64,000 bases of DNA from contig DKIV01000033.1 of assembly GCA_002454425.1 (NCBI GenBank), forward strand, positions 23,321 through 87,320. The letters are read 5' to 3'. Of the stretch, positions 53,961-63,999 are shown piece after piece (the stretch's first letter is position 1; each line of letters starts with the position of its first letter). Source of the DNA: Sphingobacteriaceae bacterium UBA6709 (GTDB lineage: Bacteria > Bacteroidota > Bacteroidia > Sphingobacteriales > Sphingobacteriaceae). The notes below the pieces were generated by a model. It made no database searches and had not been told where the DNA came from. It saw only the letters and a program-made list of their open reading frames with translations. The translations under genes and the position numbers were made by a program.

Positions 53961-54746
53961 CTATAGTGATCTAAGTAATCCGCCATCGATTGGGATGTTT
54001 GTACCAGTGATGTATGCAGCCTGATCTGAGGCGAGGAAACTTGCTAAAAATCCATACTCCTCGGGTCTGCCAAAACGCTTCATGGGCACCGTTGATTCCT
54101 TTTTCTTTTTGAGAATATTGAAGTCGGCGCCACTTTGATGCGCTTGATCTTTAATAAGATTATTCATCCTGTCTGTATCAAAGAATCCTGTCAATATATT
54201 ATTCACCGTGATATTGAAAGGAGCCAATTCTTGAGATAACGATTTTGACCAGCTAATTAAGGCTGTCCTGATTGTATTGGACAAGACCAGTGTTGGCGAA
54301 GGTTCCGCCACAGTTAGCGATGAGACGTTTATTATTCTTCCCCAACCTTTTTTCTTCATGTTAGGTATCAGAGCAAGAGTCGTAGCACACACCGTCTTAA
54401 ACAGCAGATCAAATGCTTCCTGATAATCCGCAGTCGTCTTTTCAAGTACGCCTCCTGGTTGGGGTCCCTGGGTATTATTTACCAAAATATCGATCTCTTC
54501 TGTCCTAAGAGCGCCATCTATCATCTCTTGCGTCGATTTAAAATCGTTAAAGTCGACTGTAATGTAGCGATGTACTTGTCCGTCAGAACAGGGAAGCTCT
54601 TGTGTCAGCTTTTTTAACTTTTCTTCATTGCGAGCCATTAATATTACAGATGCTCCGCTAGTAGCCAGTTGCATAGCTATCGCTTTGCCCAGACCGGCTG
54701 TGCTTCCACCTATCAGAGCTGTTTTGTTCTTCAGTTCAATATTCAT
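53961..54746 (-). CDS. SDR-family oxidoreductase with atypical active site
   Basis: A 261-residue Rossmann-fold protein with GGSTAGLGKA at the N-terminus for NAD(P) binding, NNTQGP, VSSLTVAEP with the catalytic Ser region, and IDGGLL at the end. Where classical SDRs have Y-x-x-x-K, this protein reads VLSNTIRTALISW, so both Tyr and Lys are replaced; this fits the atypical beta-ketoacyl-reductase-like group. It is divergent from an isochorismatase-fold gene with a 93-base gap. Substrate unknown. Confidence 0.85.
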   Translation of the reverse strand: MNIELKNKTALIGGSTAGLGKAIAMQLATSGASVILMARNEEKLKKLTQELPCSDGQVHRYITVDFNDFKSTQEMIDGALRTEEIDILVNNTQGPQPGGVLEKTTADYQEAFDLLFKTVCATTLALIPNMKKKGWGRIINVSSLTVAEPSPTLVLSNTIRTALISWSKSLSQELAPFNITVNNILTGFFDTDRMNNLIKDQAHQSGADFNILKKKKESTVPMKRFGRPEEYGFLASFLASDQAAYITGTNIPIDGGLLRSL

Positions 54747-54839
54747 GAGCGATCAAAATTTTACAAAAAAATCTATCTGTTTTTCTTTTCTCTGCTTAAG
54801 ATTGTGCAGTTTGTGGCAATGTCGTATAAATAAGAGAGA

Positions 54840-55391
54840 ATGGCAAAAGCATTATTAGTAATGGACATGCAGCAAGGTATTGCTGCGTCATTTCCAGGTA
54901 TCGAAGAGTTGAAAACGAGGATAAGTAAAATTTTGAATCCAGCAAGGGAGGCGGGAATTCAGGTCATTTTTGTTCGTCTTGCATTTAGAGAAGGCTGTCC
55001 GGAAATAAGCCCCCTTAATAAAATGTTTGCGCCGTTCAAGCGTATTATTCAAGATGTTGGAAATGCGAAGTTTTCCGAACTTTTACAAGGCCTGGAGCTA
55101 CATTCCGCGGATATTCTTGTTGATAAAAAACGCGTAAGCGCCTTTGCCGGCAGCGATTTGGAGGTAATATTACGTGCTAACAGGATTGACACACTGGCGC
55201 TCTGTGGTATAGCAACGAGTGGCGTTGTTCTATCAACATTGCGTGAGGCTGCGGATAAAGACTTTATCATTGAAGTTTTGAGCGATTGTTGTGCCGACAG
55301 GGATCCAGATACTCATCAATTTCTGGTAGACAAGATCTTTCCCAGGCAGGCACAAGTGTTAGGCAGCCAGTCGTGGCTAGCCGCCCTTTAA
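54840..55391 (+). CDS. Isochorismatase-fold hydrolase lacking the catalytic Cys
   Basis: A 183-residue protein of the cysteine hydrolase / isochorismatase fold: VMDMQQG with the Asp, VDKKRVSAF with the Lys, and LCGIATSGVVLSTLREAAD, where the nucleophilic Cys of amidohydrolase members is replaced by Val. Members without Cys include true isochorismatases (vinyl ether hydrolases), so activity is uncertain. It is divergent from the SDR gene, with which it may share a promoter region. Confidence 0.82.
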   Translation: MAKALLVMDMQQGIAASFPGIEELKTRISKILNPAREAGIQVIFVRLAFREGCPEISPLNKMFAPFKRIIQDVGNAKFSELLQGLELHSADILVDKKRVSAFAGSDLEVILRANRIDTLALCGIATSGVVLSTLREAADKDFIIEVLSDCCADRDPDTHQFLVDKIFPRQAQVLGSQSWLAAL

Positions 55392-55418
55392 GCGCTTGTC
55401 ACGGACATCGCAAAGTCT

Positions 55419-56204
55419 TTATCGCTTTCTAAAGCGCCAAAGCTTATAGGTCCATCCCAATAATTTAATTTTTAGGTAAGCCGCGCGCACCATCAGAAAC
55501 AGAGCTCCTTTGTTCTGACGCCAATCCGCCCTGTTCATCGTACTGGGTTCGGCGCTGGAATTCCGTTGCTCAAACATGGTATTAAAGTGATCAAAGAATA
55601 TTCCTTTACCGCCATTTTTAATAAACGACAGAGCCATCTCGAACTCGCCCTGGTCTCCGCTTACGCCTTCATGAAAGGGACCAAACTTTTCAGCGAAGGT
55701 CTTACGCCTCAAATGTGGGTGATCGCTGTATACATAAAACTTGATGTGATCAGAGGCATATAGAGAACTGCGAAAATCCATTACCGAGAACCCCTTACCA
55801 TAGGGTTTCTTATAAGGGTATGCGAAGTATGCATAAAATCTTGCGATATCGAGTTGCTTGTCTGTTTCCATGAAATCCAGCGCATCATCAAAATGTTTTT
55901 CAAATGCAGGCAGAGGTTCGAAATCTTCCTGCACGTAGAGTATATAGGGGAGACTTACTGCATTCTGTCCCTTATTGATATTGGCCGCCAGACCAGCATT
56001 TTTTGGGGCTTCCACTAGTTGAAATGAAAACCGTTCTTGCAGGCTTCTGATAAATTCCAGATGCTCCTGTTTGCTGCCATCGTCAGATACAATCACCTCT
56101 CCAAAGACGATTTGCAACTCTGTGAATTTCGTTAATAGATTTTCCAGAGAGCGACTTCTGTTATACGTAGTTATCAGGAGAGCGACCTGATGATAGTTTT
56201 TCAT
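55419..56204 (-). CDS. Glycosyltransferase family 2 protein
   Basis: A 261-residue GT-A fold protein: VALLITTYNRSRSLENLL at the N-terminus, VSDDGS for nucleotide-sugar binding, and YILYVQEDFEPLPAFEKHF containing the D-x-D-like EDF. It probably transfers a sugar to a surface polysaccharide or lipid. No other glycan gene is adjacent. The start ATG at 56204 is well placed. Confidence 0.85.
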   Translation of the reverse strand: MKNYHQVALLITTYNRSRSLENLLTKFTELQIVFGEVIVSDDGSKQEHLEFIRSLQERFSFQLVEAPKNAGLAANINKGQNAVSLPYILYVQEDFEPLPAFEKHFDDALDFMETDKQLDIARFYAYFAYPYKKPYGKGFSVMDFRSSLYASDHIKFYVYSDHPHLRRKTFAEKFGPFHEGVSGDQGEFEMALSFIKNGGKGIFFDHFNTMFEQRNSSAEPSTMNRADWRQNKGALFLMVRAAYLKIKLLGWTYKLWRFRKR

Positions 56205-56279
56205 ATTACAATAGAGCGTGTGCCCTAAGTTGATTATTTTACTTCGATAAATAAAATAATATTTACGGGCTAGTAATTA

Positions 56280-57164
56280 CTAAGTGCCTACGCCCGTTTT
56301 TTTCGTAAGTTCGTCGGCAAATATTAGCGAGGCCTTGCTTCTATAGGCTCCCTTGCGCCAAGTGATATATGATTGGCGCGTCAAATCATTTCCTTTGATA
56401 GGAATGGCCACTAAATCACTCCATCCAATTAGTGCCTTGGCGTTAATAATTGAGATCTGATCACTGTATTGAACCATCGACAGTAGCGAATGCATATCAT
56501 TTAACTCAATATGAATCTGTGGGCTTACCTGGTGCTTCTCAAACAATTCATCAATAAAATCCCTTGAGCTGAAGCCTTTCGCTGGCAGAATAAGCCTGAG
56601 ATTAACAATTTCGTCGATATTGATGGACGGTAATCCCGCGAGTTTATTTTTGTTTGATACCACCATAACTATCCTTGAAGTATATAGCGGTTGTCGTTCT
56701 ATTTCCACTTCGTCAATCTTGTTATGAAATGTAAGCACCAAATCAAGTTCTGAAGCCTTTAGTTTTCTCTCCAACTCTTCCGGCGCATCATAATCTAATG
56801 TTATCTTAAGATTGGGATAATTCTTAACAAAATCCGGTAAAACAGGAATGATTAGCGAGGTAAAAGCATAGGTGACGCCTATACGTAGCTCTCCACTCAC
56901 CAGGTTATTCAAATCATCCATCGCTTGCCGGGCCTTAGTTACCGACGCCAGGATATTTCGCGCATGATCTAAGAACGTTTTTCCAGCATCGGTCAGCCTC
57001 ACTTGCTTCCCAATCCTATCAAACAAGGGGATGCCAAGTTCTTCTTCCAATAGCTTTATCTGTTGAGAAAGAGTTGACTGAGTAATAAATACAGCATTAG
57101 CTGCAGCTGTAAAGTGCAGGAGTTCCGCGGCCTTCACAAAATAAGTTAACTGCCTAAATTCCAT
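56280..57164 (-). CDS. LysR-family transcriptional regulator
   Basis: A 294-residue regulator: N-terminal winged HTH (MEFRQLTYFVKAAELLHFTAAA, QSTLSQQIKLLEEELGIPLFDR in key segments) and a periplasmic-binding-like effector domain (about 90-290). It is divergent from the MFS gene with a 110-base gap, so it most likely controls that exporter. The effector is unknown. Confidence 0.92.
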   Translation of the reverse strand: MEFRQLTYFVKAAELLHFTAAANAVFITQSTLSQQIKLLEEELGIPLFDRIGKQVRLTDAGKTFLDHARNILASVTKARQAMDDLNNLVSGELRIGVTYAFTSLIIPVLPDFVKNYPNLKITLDYDAPEELERKLKASELDLVLTFHNKIDEVEIERQPLYTSRIVMVVSNKNKLAGLPSINIDEIVNLRLILPAKGFSSRDFIDELFEKHQVSPQIHIELNDMHSLLSMVQYSDQISIINAKALIGWSDLVAIPIKGNDLTRQSYITWRKGAYRSKASLIFADELTKKTGVGT

Positions 57165-57274
57165 ATTGATCGTTTTTGTCTATTAAAATCATTGAAACAA
57201 TCTATTTTATAAATGTAACAAAAATGATGACATTTGTTATCACAGACACCGTATTCACGGTATTTAGATAAATC

Positions 57275-58525
57275 ATGGAAATATTCAGATCATTAAAATA
57301 TAGAAATTTCAAACTATTCTTTTATGGGCAGTCCATTTCTCTCATAGGAACGTGGATGCAAAAGACTGCGGTAAGTTGGTTAGTGTACCGGGTTACCGGG
57401 TCGGCGGTTTTGCTAGGTGTGGTAACATTCGCCAGCCTGATACCATCGCTCATATTATCACCTTATGCTGGAAGTTATATTGATCGGCACAATCGTTTTA
57501 AGGTATTGGTGGGCACACAGGTGATATCAATGTTACAGGCTGGTGTTCTTGCGCTGATGATATACCTGAAGATCTATAACATGACCGGGATCATTGCGTT
57601 GAGTCTGCTTCAAGGTATCATAAATTCATTTGACGTTACCTGCAGGCAATCGCTAATGGTCGATATGGTTGATAAGAAAGAAGATCTGCCCAACGCCATT
57701 GCACTGAATTCAACCATGACCAACATCGCCCGTATAGCGGGGCCTGCCGTCGCTGGCGTTATTCTCAGTACTTTCGGGGAGGATTTCTGTTTCATTAGTA
57801 ATTTCCTCAGTTATATCGCTGTGTTGGCATGTCTGTTTATGATGAAATTGGATCTTGCGGTTGTTGATCGTTCTCAAAAGGATATCTGGACAGAACTCAA
57901 GGAGGGTTTCGTTTATGTCAAGAGCGATAAGGATATCAGTAGCCTGATACTCATGTTGGTGGTGAGTAGCATCTTTGTAATGCCCTTTAACACACTGATG
58001 CCGATCTTCGCCAAGGATATCTTTCATGGATCAGCAAAAACCTTCAGCTGGTTTGAGAGTGCTGCTGGCTTAGGTGCGCTGATAAGTGCAGTTTATATGG
58101 CGAATCTTACTAGTCATAAGAATCTGATCAGGATAACTATTGCTGCCAGTATGATTTTCGGATGTAGTGTGTTGCTTTTGTCTTTTTCTAAACTTCTTTC
58201 AGTAGCGTTGTTCTTTATGACATTCACAGGCATAGGAATGATGGCGCAGACATCTTCTATAAACACGTTCCTCCAAACACATTCCGTTCCGCATATGCGT
58301 GGACGCACTATCAGCTATTTTGTTATGGCCTATCAGGGAATGATACCCATTGGTAGCCTAATCATAGGTGTCCTTGCCGATACCATGGGCTCCCGCGCGG
58401 CAGTTTCAATTTCAGGTATTACAGGCATTATTGCCACGTTCGCATTCATGTTATACAGGAGGAGGAAAACCGGCCGGGGGCGACTTGTAATCACCATTAA
58501 TCGTTTATTACATCCTGCTGCGTAA
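57275..58525 (+). CDS. MFS transporter (EntS/MFS_3-like)
   Basis: A 416-residue membrane protein with about 12 hydrophobic segments. The start MEIFRSLKYRNFKLFFYGQSISLIGTWMQKTAVSWLVY (first residues) and the later ALNSTMTNIARIAGPAVAGV and RGRTISYFVMAYQGMIPIGSL segments fit the MFS_3 / enterobactin exporter-like group. It is divergent from a LysR regulator. Likely a small-molecule exporter; the substrate is not evident. Confidence 0.9.
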   Translation: MEIFRSLKYRNFKLFFYGQSISLIGTWMQKTAVSWLVYRVTGSAVLLGVVTFASLIPSLILSPYAGSYIDRHNRFKVLVGTQVISMLQAGVLALMIYLKIYNMTGIIALSLLQGIINSFDVTCRQSLMVDMVDKKEDLPNAIALNSTMTNIARIAGPAVAGVILSTFGEDFCFISNFLSYIAVLACLFMMKLDLAVVDRSQKDIWTELKEGFVYVKSDKDISSLILMLVVSSIFVMPFNTLMPIFAKDIFHGSAKTFSWFESAAGLGALISAVYMANLTSHKNLIRITIAASMIFGCSVLLLSFSKLLSVALFFMTFTGIGMMAQTSSINTFLQTHSVPHMRGRTISYFVMAYQGMIPIGSLIIGVLADTMGSRAAVSISGITGIIATFAFMLYRRRKTGRGRLVITINRLLHPAA

Positions 58526-58528
58526 TCT

Positions 58529-59308
58529 TTAAGGAAACTTATATACCATGCTAATACCTTTGTAGTTGCCCTGAATGTTTGGGACAAGAACCAGATTTGA
58601 AGATTTGCCGTGCATCAGAAGCTTACGTATGTGCGGGTATGCTAAATAGCTGAGGCGTGTTGCCAGGATTCCATATCCCGCACCGGCCACTACATCGCTG
58701 AACCAGTGGGCCTTATTGTAGACACGTGAAATTCCGGTAGCCATGGCGATGCTATAGGCTATGATCGGATAAATCACCGACGTTTCGCCATATTCCCTGT
58801 TAATCATCTCCGCTGCCATAAATACGAAAGAAGCATGTCCGGAGGGATATGATTTATTGTCAAAGCCATTTGGCCGCTCTCTACCTACTACGCGTTTTAA
58901 AATACCTGTACCAGCGGTGTTAATTGCTGCTGATAATAAGAGTAATGCTGTCTGATCGGCAACACCATGTTTGCTTCTTACGCCGGCGAGTTTGAATCCG
59001 TAGAGCATCGCTACCGGAGCATAGCGCAGATAATCATCGACATCCGTATCAAAAGTTTTATGATGCCTGTAAATACCCTCTGTTATCGCTTTATCTAGCC
59101 TGCGTATTGGCTTTATGTATACGGCTGCCAGACCATAGCTCGCCAGTGATACCGGAAGAATAAACTGTTTGACTTGAATAGCCTGATTGGTAGTATCTGA
59201 GCTCAGGGTAGTGACCGAATCGATATCAACCTCTGGCTGCGCAAACGCGTGGCCGTAGCCGGAAATCGCGATAAGCAACGTGAAAAATCTTATAAGTAGT
59301 TTATGCAA
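58529..59308 (-). CDS. PAP2-superfamily phosphatase
   Basis: A 259-residue protein with a signal peptide ending near AFAQ. The three PAP2 motifs are present: K-x6-RP as KRVVGRERP, PSGH as YPSGHASFVF, and SRVYNKAHWFSDVVAG. It probably dephosphorylates lipid or isoprenoid phosphates in the envelope. The stop lies three bases from the MFS stop on the other strand, so the genes converge tightly. Confidence 0.9.
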   Translation of the reverse strand: MHKLLIRFFTLLIAISGYGHAFAQPEVDIDSVTTLSSDTTNQAIQVKQFILPVSLASYGLAAVYIKPIRRLDKAITEGIYRHHKTFDTDVDDYLRYAPVAMLYGFKLAGVRSKHGVADQTALLLLSAAINTAGTGILKRVVGRERPNGFDNKSYPSGHASFVFMAAEMINREYGETSVIYPIIAYSIAMATGISRVYNKAHWFSDVVAGAGYGILATRLSYLAYPHIRKLLMHGKSSNLVLVPNIQGNYKGISMVYKFP

Positions 59309-59547
59309 AATAAGTTTTCATTAATTTATCATTAACAAATAATGGCCGATTTTGCTTTACCATATGGTAGATCCTCGTATAATTCCCTTTGAATAAGCAT
59401 TTCGCAATTTGGTATTCTCAAAGTGCAAGGCCCTAACGCATTAATCAGCAGGTTATTATCATTGTCATCTTAGGCGTGTAACCCCGTAAAGGTTGATAGC
59501 TTGATGCTTCACCGAGCCCCAAAGGGACATCGGTTCATACATTCACC

Positions 59548-61287
59548 TTAGTTACCAGATTCCGTTTCTGAATTCTCTGATGCTTTAAGCTTTGAGTGCT
59601 TGCGGCTGTAAGTAAAATAAACAACAAGACCTATCGCAAGCCATATAAGGAAACGAAGCCAGTTTACATAACCTAATTCAGTCATCAAATAAAAACAGCT
59701 TAACAGTCCCAAGACAGGGATTAGCGAGAGTTTTTTTCTAAATGATAACGCAGAAATACCGATAGCTAAGGCGATAAAAAGGAAATAGGGGAGTTTATCT
59801 TTATAGGCATGCCAGTCACCGGAATATACAAATAGTTCTGTGAACGGGGTCCAGAAAAAGTACAGAGCTGCGATCATTAATCCCGGTACAATGTATTGAG
59901 AATTTATATAGGGGATTCTGAACTTTCCCCTGCTCACCTGTTTGTCATCTTCGAGAATAAGCACACCACCACAAACAAGCACGAAAGCAAAGAGTGTTCC
60001 AATGCTGGTAAGATCCGTTACTTCCGTAAGGTTCATGAACAATGCCGGAATGGCAACTACCAGTCCTGTGATAACAGTAGAGAACGCAGGTGTTTTATAC
60101 TTAGGATGAATACTTGCGAATTTTTTAGGAAGCAGGCCATCCCGACTCATACTCATCCAGATGCGGGGTTGCCCCATTTGAAATACCAAAAGCACGCTCG
60201 CGGTCGCTATTACTGCAGATACCGAGATGATATAGCTAATATTATTCTGCCCTATTTTCTCGAATACAAATGCCAGGGGATCGCCTACAGCAAGCTCTTT
60301 ATAATTCACCATGCCCGTCAATACCAATGAGATGAGCACATAAAGGATGGTACAGATAACTAGAGAAAGGATCATTCCCCGCGGGAGGTCTCGTTGAGGG
60401 TTCTTACACTCTTCAGCGGTAGTAGAGATGGCGTCAAATCCTATATAAGCAAAAAATACGCCTGATACTCCCCGCATAATCCCCTTAAACCCGTTGGGCA
60501 TAAAAGGATCCCAGTTTTCAGGCTTAATGTAAAAACAGCCCACGGCGATCACTGCCAGCACCACGGCAATTTTAAGCAAAACCATAGCATTGGTAACACG
60601 CTTGGTCTCTTTGATACCTATGTACACTAACACTGTTATCACGACAACAATGGCAAGCGCGGGAAGGTCAGCAATCAATTTAATATTTCCAATTGCCGGA
60701 GCTGAGAGCCATGCGTCAGCCTGATGTTGTAGTCCCGCTGTTATTTCCGCAGTTTTTCCGGCTGCTTTAAGCGCCTCAACCTCTTCAAATCCCCGCATGG
60801 CCGAAACGTAATCCATGGTGAGGTAATTAGCGATGTGGATGTTGAACCCTTCCAATAAGTTGGTGAAATACTTACTCCATGAGATTGCCACCGCAATATT
60901 TCCGATAGCATATTCCATTAGTAAATCCCAACCGATAATCCAGGCAATAAGCTCTCCGAAAGACGCGTACGCATAAGTATAGGCACTTCCTGACACCGGA
61001 ATGCGTGAGGCAAATTCAGCATAACAGAGCGCCGAAAAACCGCAGGTAACTGCCGTTATGATAAAGAGTAAACTAACGCCGGGGCCTCCGTGGAAGGCAG
61101 CTTCTCCTATAGTTGAAAAGATACCCGCGCCTACAACCGCCGCAATTCCCATCATGGTAAGGTCGCGAACACCTAATACACGTTTCAGCGAAGAGTCGTG
61201 GTCGCTTGCTTCTCCATCTCCATAACCATTTTCAATGTCTGATAATATTTTGGCTAAGGGTTTTTTTCTGAAGAGATCTTTGATCAT
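59548..61287 (-). CDS. APC-family amino acid permease
   Basis: A 579-residue permease with 12 or more hydrophobic segments. The first cytoplasmic part has LKRVLGVRDLTMMGIAAVVGAGIFSTIGEAA, with the GAGIF substrate-binding loop, and later FFAYIGFDAISTTAEECKNPQRDLPRGM, typical of the cationic amino acid transporter branch (key segments only). It likely imports amino acids. The 238 bases to the PAP2 gene hold no gene. Confidence 0.92.
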   Translation of the reverse strand: MIKDLFRKKPLAKILSDIENGYGDGEASDHDSSLKRVLGVRDLTMMGIAAVVGAGIFSTIGEAAFHGGPGVSLLFIITAVTCGFSALCYAEFASRIPVSGSAYTYAYASFGELIAWIIGWDLLMEYAIGNIAVAISWSKYFTNLLEGFNIHIANYLTMDYVSAMRGFEEVEALKAAGKTAEITAGLQHQADAWLSAPAIGNIKLIADLPALAIVVVITVLVYIGIKETKRVTNAMVLLKIAVVLAVIAVGCFYIKPENWDPFMPNGFKGIMRGVSGVFFAYIGFDAISTTAEECKNPQRDLPRGMILSLVICTILYVLISLVLTGMVNYKELAVGDPLAFVFEKIGQNNISYIISVSAVIATASVLLVFQMGQPRIWMSMSRDGLLPKKFASIHPKYKTPAFSTVITGLVVAIPALFMNLTEVTDLTSIGTLFAFVLVCGGVLILEDDKQVSRGKFRIPYINSQYIVPGLMIAALYFFWTPFTELFVYSGDWHAYKDKLPYFLFIALAIGISALSFRKKLSLIPVLGLLSCFYLMTELGYVNWLRFLIWLAIGLVVYFTYSRKHSKLKASENSETESGN

Positions 61288-61353
61288 TTAATTTATGGTG
61301 ATATAAATACTACAACGGTTTCAGTTGTAAAAAGATAATGAATTAAATCCAAG

Positions 61354-61551
61354 TCACGAATGTTTATCAGTAATAAACGGAATTTGCTGTTGTTTTTGTT
61401 CCGCAGATAGACATTTTTCTGATTTTAAATAGTACGGGCTTCGTATTTTAAGCAATTTGTTCCTTGTTTCCTGGATAAGTGTCGCTCTGGCGATGCCGAC
61501 TGCAAAAGTAATAATGAATGTCGAATAAAAAAACGCAAAAATTGCGCTCAT
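61354..61551 (-). CDS. Possible small membrane protein
   Basis: A 65-residue frame with one hydrophobic N-terminal segment (FAFFYSTFIITFAVGIARATL) and a basic tail. No family is recognised. It lies between the permease start and a divergent gene; it could be a chance frame. Confidence 0.3.
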   Translation of the reverse strand: MSAIFAFFYSTFIITFAVGIARATLIQETRNKLLKIRSPYYLKSEKCLSAEQKQQQIPFITDKHS

Positions 61552-61664
61552 CTTGCGTTAAATGTAAGTAATCTGTGACCGTCTGATAGCATCCGCTGGC
61601 GTCTTTGCCATGGTCTGACTATCGTCAACCGCAAACCATTCGCCTTTAAACAAGTTAATAAAGG

Positions 61665-62321
61665 ATGAAACATCTACTTTGGTTATTTATTGGCACCATG
61701 ATTTCCTTTACCGTAAAGGCGCAGACCTGGAAATCTGTAAGAATTGACGACTCGGTTCAGGTGTCTCTACCACCCGATTTCGCTCGTAGCGATACCGGTG
61801 GTCAGATTATGATTACGGCTCGCCCCCCTTTCGGAGATATTCTCGTAACTCGTCAGGATGATAACCCTCAGGCTACGCCCGATATCGAGAAAGTTAAGCA
61901 TTTGCAAAAGTACTACGACGACTTCGTTAAGCGTGTTCGCAAAAATGCAGAAGGCATCGTCTCTGACGAGAAGGATACACTTTTAGGCAAGTTACATGTT
62001 AAAGAGTTTACGCTAGAGGTTGATAGCGGCAGAGGAAAGCAGTATAGGCAGATACGGATCTTGCATGAGGCGGGAGCCACTTATACCTTTCAATTTATGT
62101 ATAAGGACATACACAAGGAGTATGCAACAAAATCTATCGACACGTTCTTTAATTCAATAAAGATTCCGCCTGATGCGGGTGTTGAAACGCAGTTCACTAA
62201 TGCCGGCAATACCACAGGTATTAGTCCCGGACAAAGGAATTGGACATACTACGTGATTGCCGCGGTGGTGTTATTGGTGATAGTTATACTAATAGTGCGT
62301 CGATCCGGAAAGTCGCGTTAA
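61665..62321 (+). CDS. Hypothetical secreted protein with a C-terminal membrane anchor
   Basis: A 218-residue protein: signal peptide MKHLLWLFIGTMISFTVKAQ, a domain of about 150 residues rich in beta-type segments (VRIDDSVQVSLPPDF, MITARPPFGDILVTRQDD), and a C-terminal helix YYVIAAVVLLVIVILIV followed by basic residues. The layout resembles small exported domain proteins of unknown function. It ends near a hairpin and faces the M3 peptidase gene. Confidence 0.7.
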   Translation: MKHLLWLFIGTMISFTVKAQTWKSVRIDDSVQVSLPPDFARSDTGGQIMITARPPFGDILVTRQDDNPQATPDIEKVKHLQKYYDDFVKRVRKNAEGIVSDEKDTLLGKLHVKEFTLEVDSGRGKQYRQIRILHEAGATYTFQFMYKDIHKEYATKSIDTFFNSIKIPPDAGVETQFTNAGNTTGISPGQRNWTYYVIAAVVLLVIVILIVRRSGKSR

Positions 62322-62371
62322 CACTGGCAGTGCTAAGGTAAGTTTAATACCTACGATCATTTAATCATAAA

Positions 62372-62400
62372 ACCAGGGGGATCCACAATGAGATCCCCTT
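62372..62400 (-). terminator. Intrinsic terminator of the peptidase gene
   Basis: GGGGATC and GATCCCC pair around CACAATGA-type loop bases; on the minus strand the stem is followed by TGGTTTTA. It sits 10 bases beyond the stop of the M3 peptidase gene. Confidence 0.6.
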
Positions 62401-62409
62401 GATTCGTTA

Positions 62410-63999
62410 TCAGATTTTTTTGCGGTACTCTTCAACAAAGTCAGCTAGTTCCTGAACGTATTCACTGCTGAAGTCAAACTTAATTCCCGCAGCCTCATAT
62501 ATCGAGCGTATGTTCTTTGTATATCCAAGGGATAGTGCTTCTTTATATTTTTTTAGACCCAATTGCGGATTTTCCTTATAGTTTTTCCATACCGCTATCG
62601 CGCCTAATTGTGCAATAGCATATTCAATATAATAAAACGGAACTTCAAAAATATGTAGTTGCTTTTGCCACAGATTTTCAAGAGCAAGCTCATAGTCCTG
62701 CCAATCCGCGAAATTTGCGCCGAAGCGACCGAATATCTGCACCCAAGCCTCCCTGCGCTGCTCCGAAGTGTGATGAGGATTAGTATATATCCAATGCTGG
62801 AATTGATCAACCACAGCTACCCATGGCAAGGTTTTGAGCACATCTTTCAGTTGCTCGTGTATTGCCCGGCGTAAGTCAGCATCATTATCGCCAAAGTATA
62901 CGCTCCATTGATCCATGGAAATCAGCTCCATGCTCATGGAAGCGAGTTCAGCCACCTCGGAAGGGCAATGCTTAAAGTCATTAAGTTCCAATCCCGCTGA
63001 CAGAAACGTATGTACCGCATGTCCGCCTTCGTGTACCATTGTCGTGAGATCACGGAAGCTGCCCGCGGAATTCATAAAGATGAATGGGGCACCTGTTTCC
63101 GCCAGCGGATAATTATAGCCGCCGGGAGCCTTACCTTTACGGCTTTCAACGTCGAAAAGATCATTTTCTTTCATGGCACTCAGGCATGTGCCCAGGAAAG
63201 GATCCAGCGCCTTGAAGCAGGCGATCGATTTCTCTATCAGATCATTGCCGTCGCCAAAGGGCTGCAAGGCCGGACGACCAGCCGGATCAACATCGAGATC
63301 CCAGGGTTTCAGGGTATCCAATCCCAGTGTTTCCGTACGAGAGTCCGCCTGATCCTGCAAAATTGGCACAATTACCTTCTCAATAGCTTCATGAAACTTA
63401 TAGCAATCTTTTGGCGTGTAATCGAAACGGCCTAAAGCGCGGAACATGTAGTCCCTGAAATTTTCAAAACCGGCATTCTGGGCTACCTGATGACGTAGAG
63501 CCAGGAGTTCGTTAAAGAGAAAGTCAAGCTCCTCGCGATCCTGCAATCGACGTTTGCTAATGGTCTCCCAGGCCTTCTTTCTAAGGGCTCTGTCAGGGCT
63601 CTTCAGCAACACACCTGCTTGTTCCATGGTGTATTCCTTGCCGTCAATGGAAACCGTCATAGCACCAGTTATCGCCTGATATTTCTGCTGCTTAACCTGT
63701 ATTTCCGTCAACAATGGTACATTCTGTTCTCTGAAGAGCTCAAGCGCATTTCTGGTGCCGCGAATAAGGATTTCATATTTTTCCTTATTCAGCTCATCGA
63801 GAAATGGCGAATCAATAAACTTTTTGTTCAGGTCATTATTTAGTGGCGCCACCAAAGTCTCAATTTCAGTAGCGAAGTATTGGAAGTCCTCCAGCAGTTT
63901 CTGGTCGGCGGTATTGCAAGTCATTCGTATATAACGCCAGGCAAAATCTTCTTCCAACACGGCTTCAAGCTCACTTCTGTCCCGTAGCCACTGTTCCAA
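62410..63999 (-). CDS. M3-family oligoendopeptidase, cut by the window edge
   Basis: At least 529 residues of an oligoendopeptidase F-like zinc peptidase. The HEGGH motif lies in TTMVHEGGHAVHTF, with the third ligand region SEVAELASMSMELIS. The frame remains open to the end of the window; the apparent TTG start at 63999 is only the edge, so the N-terminus is missing. It degrades short peptides in the cytoplasm. Confidence 0.9.
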   Translation of the reverse strand: MEQWLRDRSELEAVLEEDFAWRYIRMTCNTADQKLLEDFQYFATEIETLVAPLNNDLNKKFIDSPFLDELNKEKYEILIRGTRNALELFREQNVPLLTEIQVKQQKYQAITGAMTVSIDGKEYTMEQAGVLLKSPDRALRKKAWETISKRRLQDREELDFLFNELLALRHQVAQNAGFENFRDYMFRALGRFDYTPKDCYKFHEAIEKVIVPILQDQADSRTETLGLDTLKPWDLDVDPAGRPALQPFGDGNDLIEKSIACFKALDPFLGTCLSAMKENDLFDVESRKGKAPGGYNYPLAETGAPFIFMNSAGSFRDLTTMVHEGGHAVHTFLSAGLELNDFKHCPSEVAELASMSMELISMDQWSVYFGDNDADLRRAIHEQLKDVLKTLPWVAVVDQFQHWIYTNPHHTSEQRREAWVQIFGRFGANFADWQDYELALENLWQKQLHIFEVPFYYIEYAIAQLGAIAVWKNYKENPQLGLKKYKEALSLGYTKNIRSIYEAAGIKFDFSSEYVQELADFVEEYRKKI

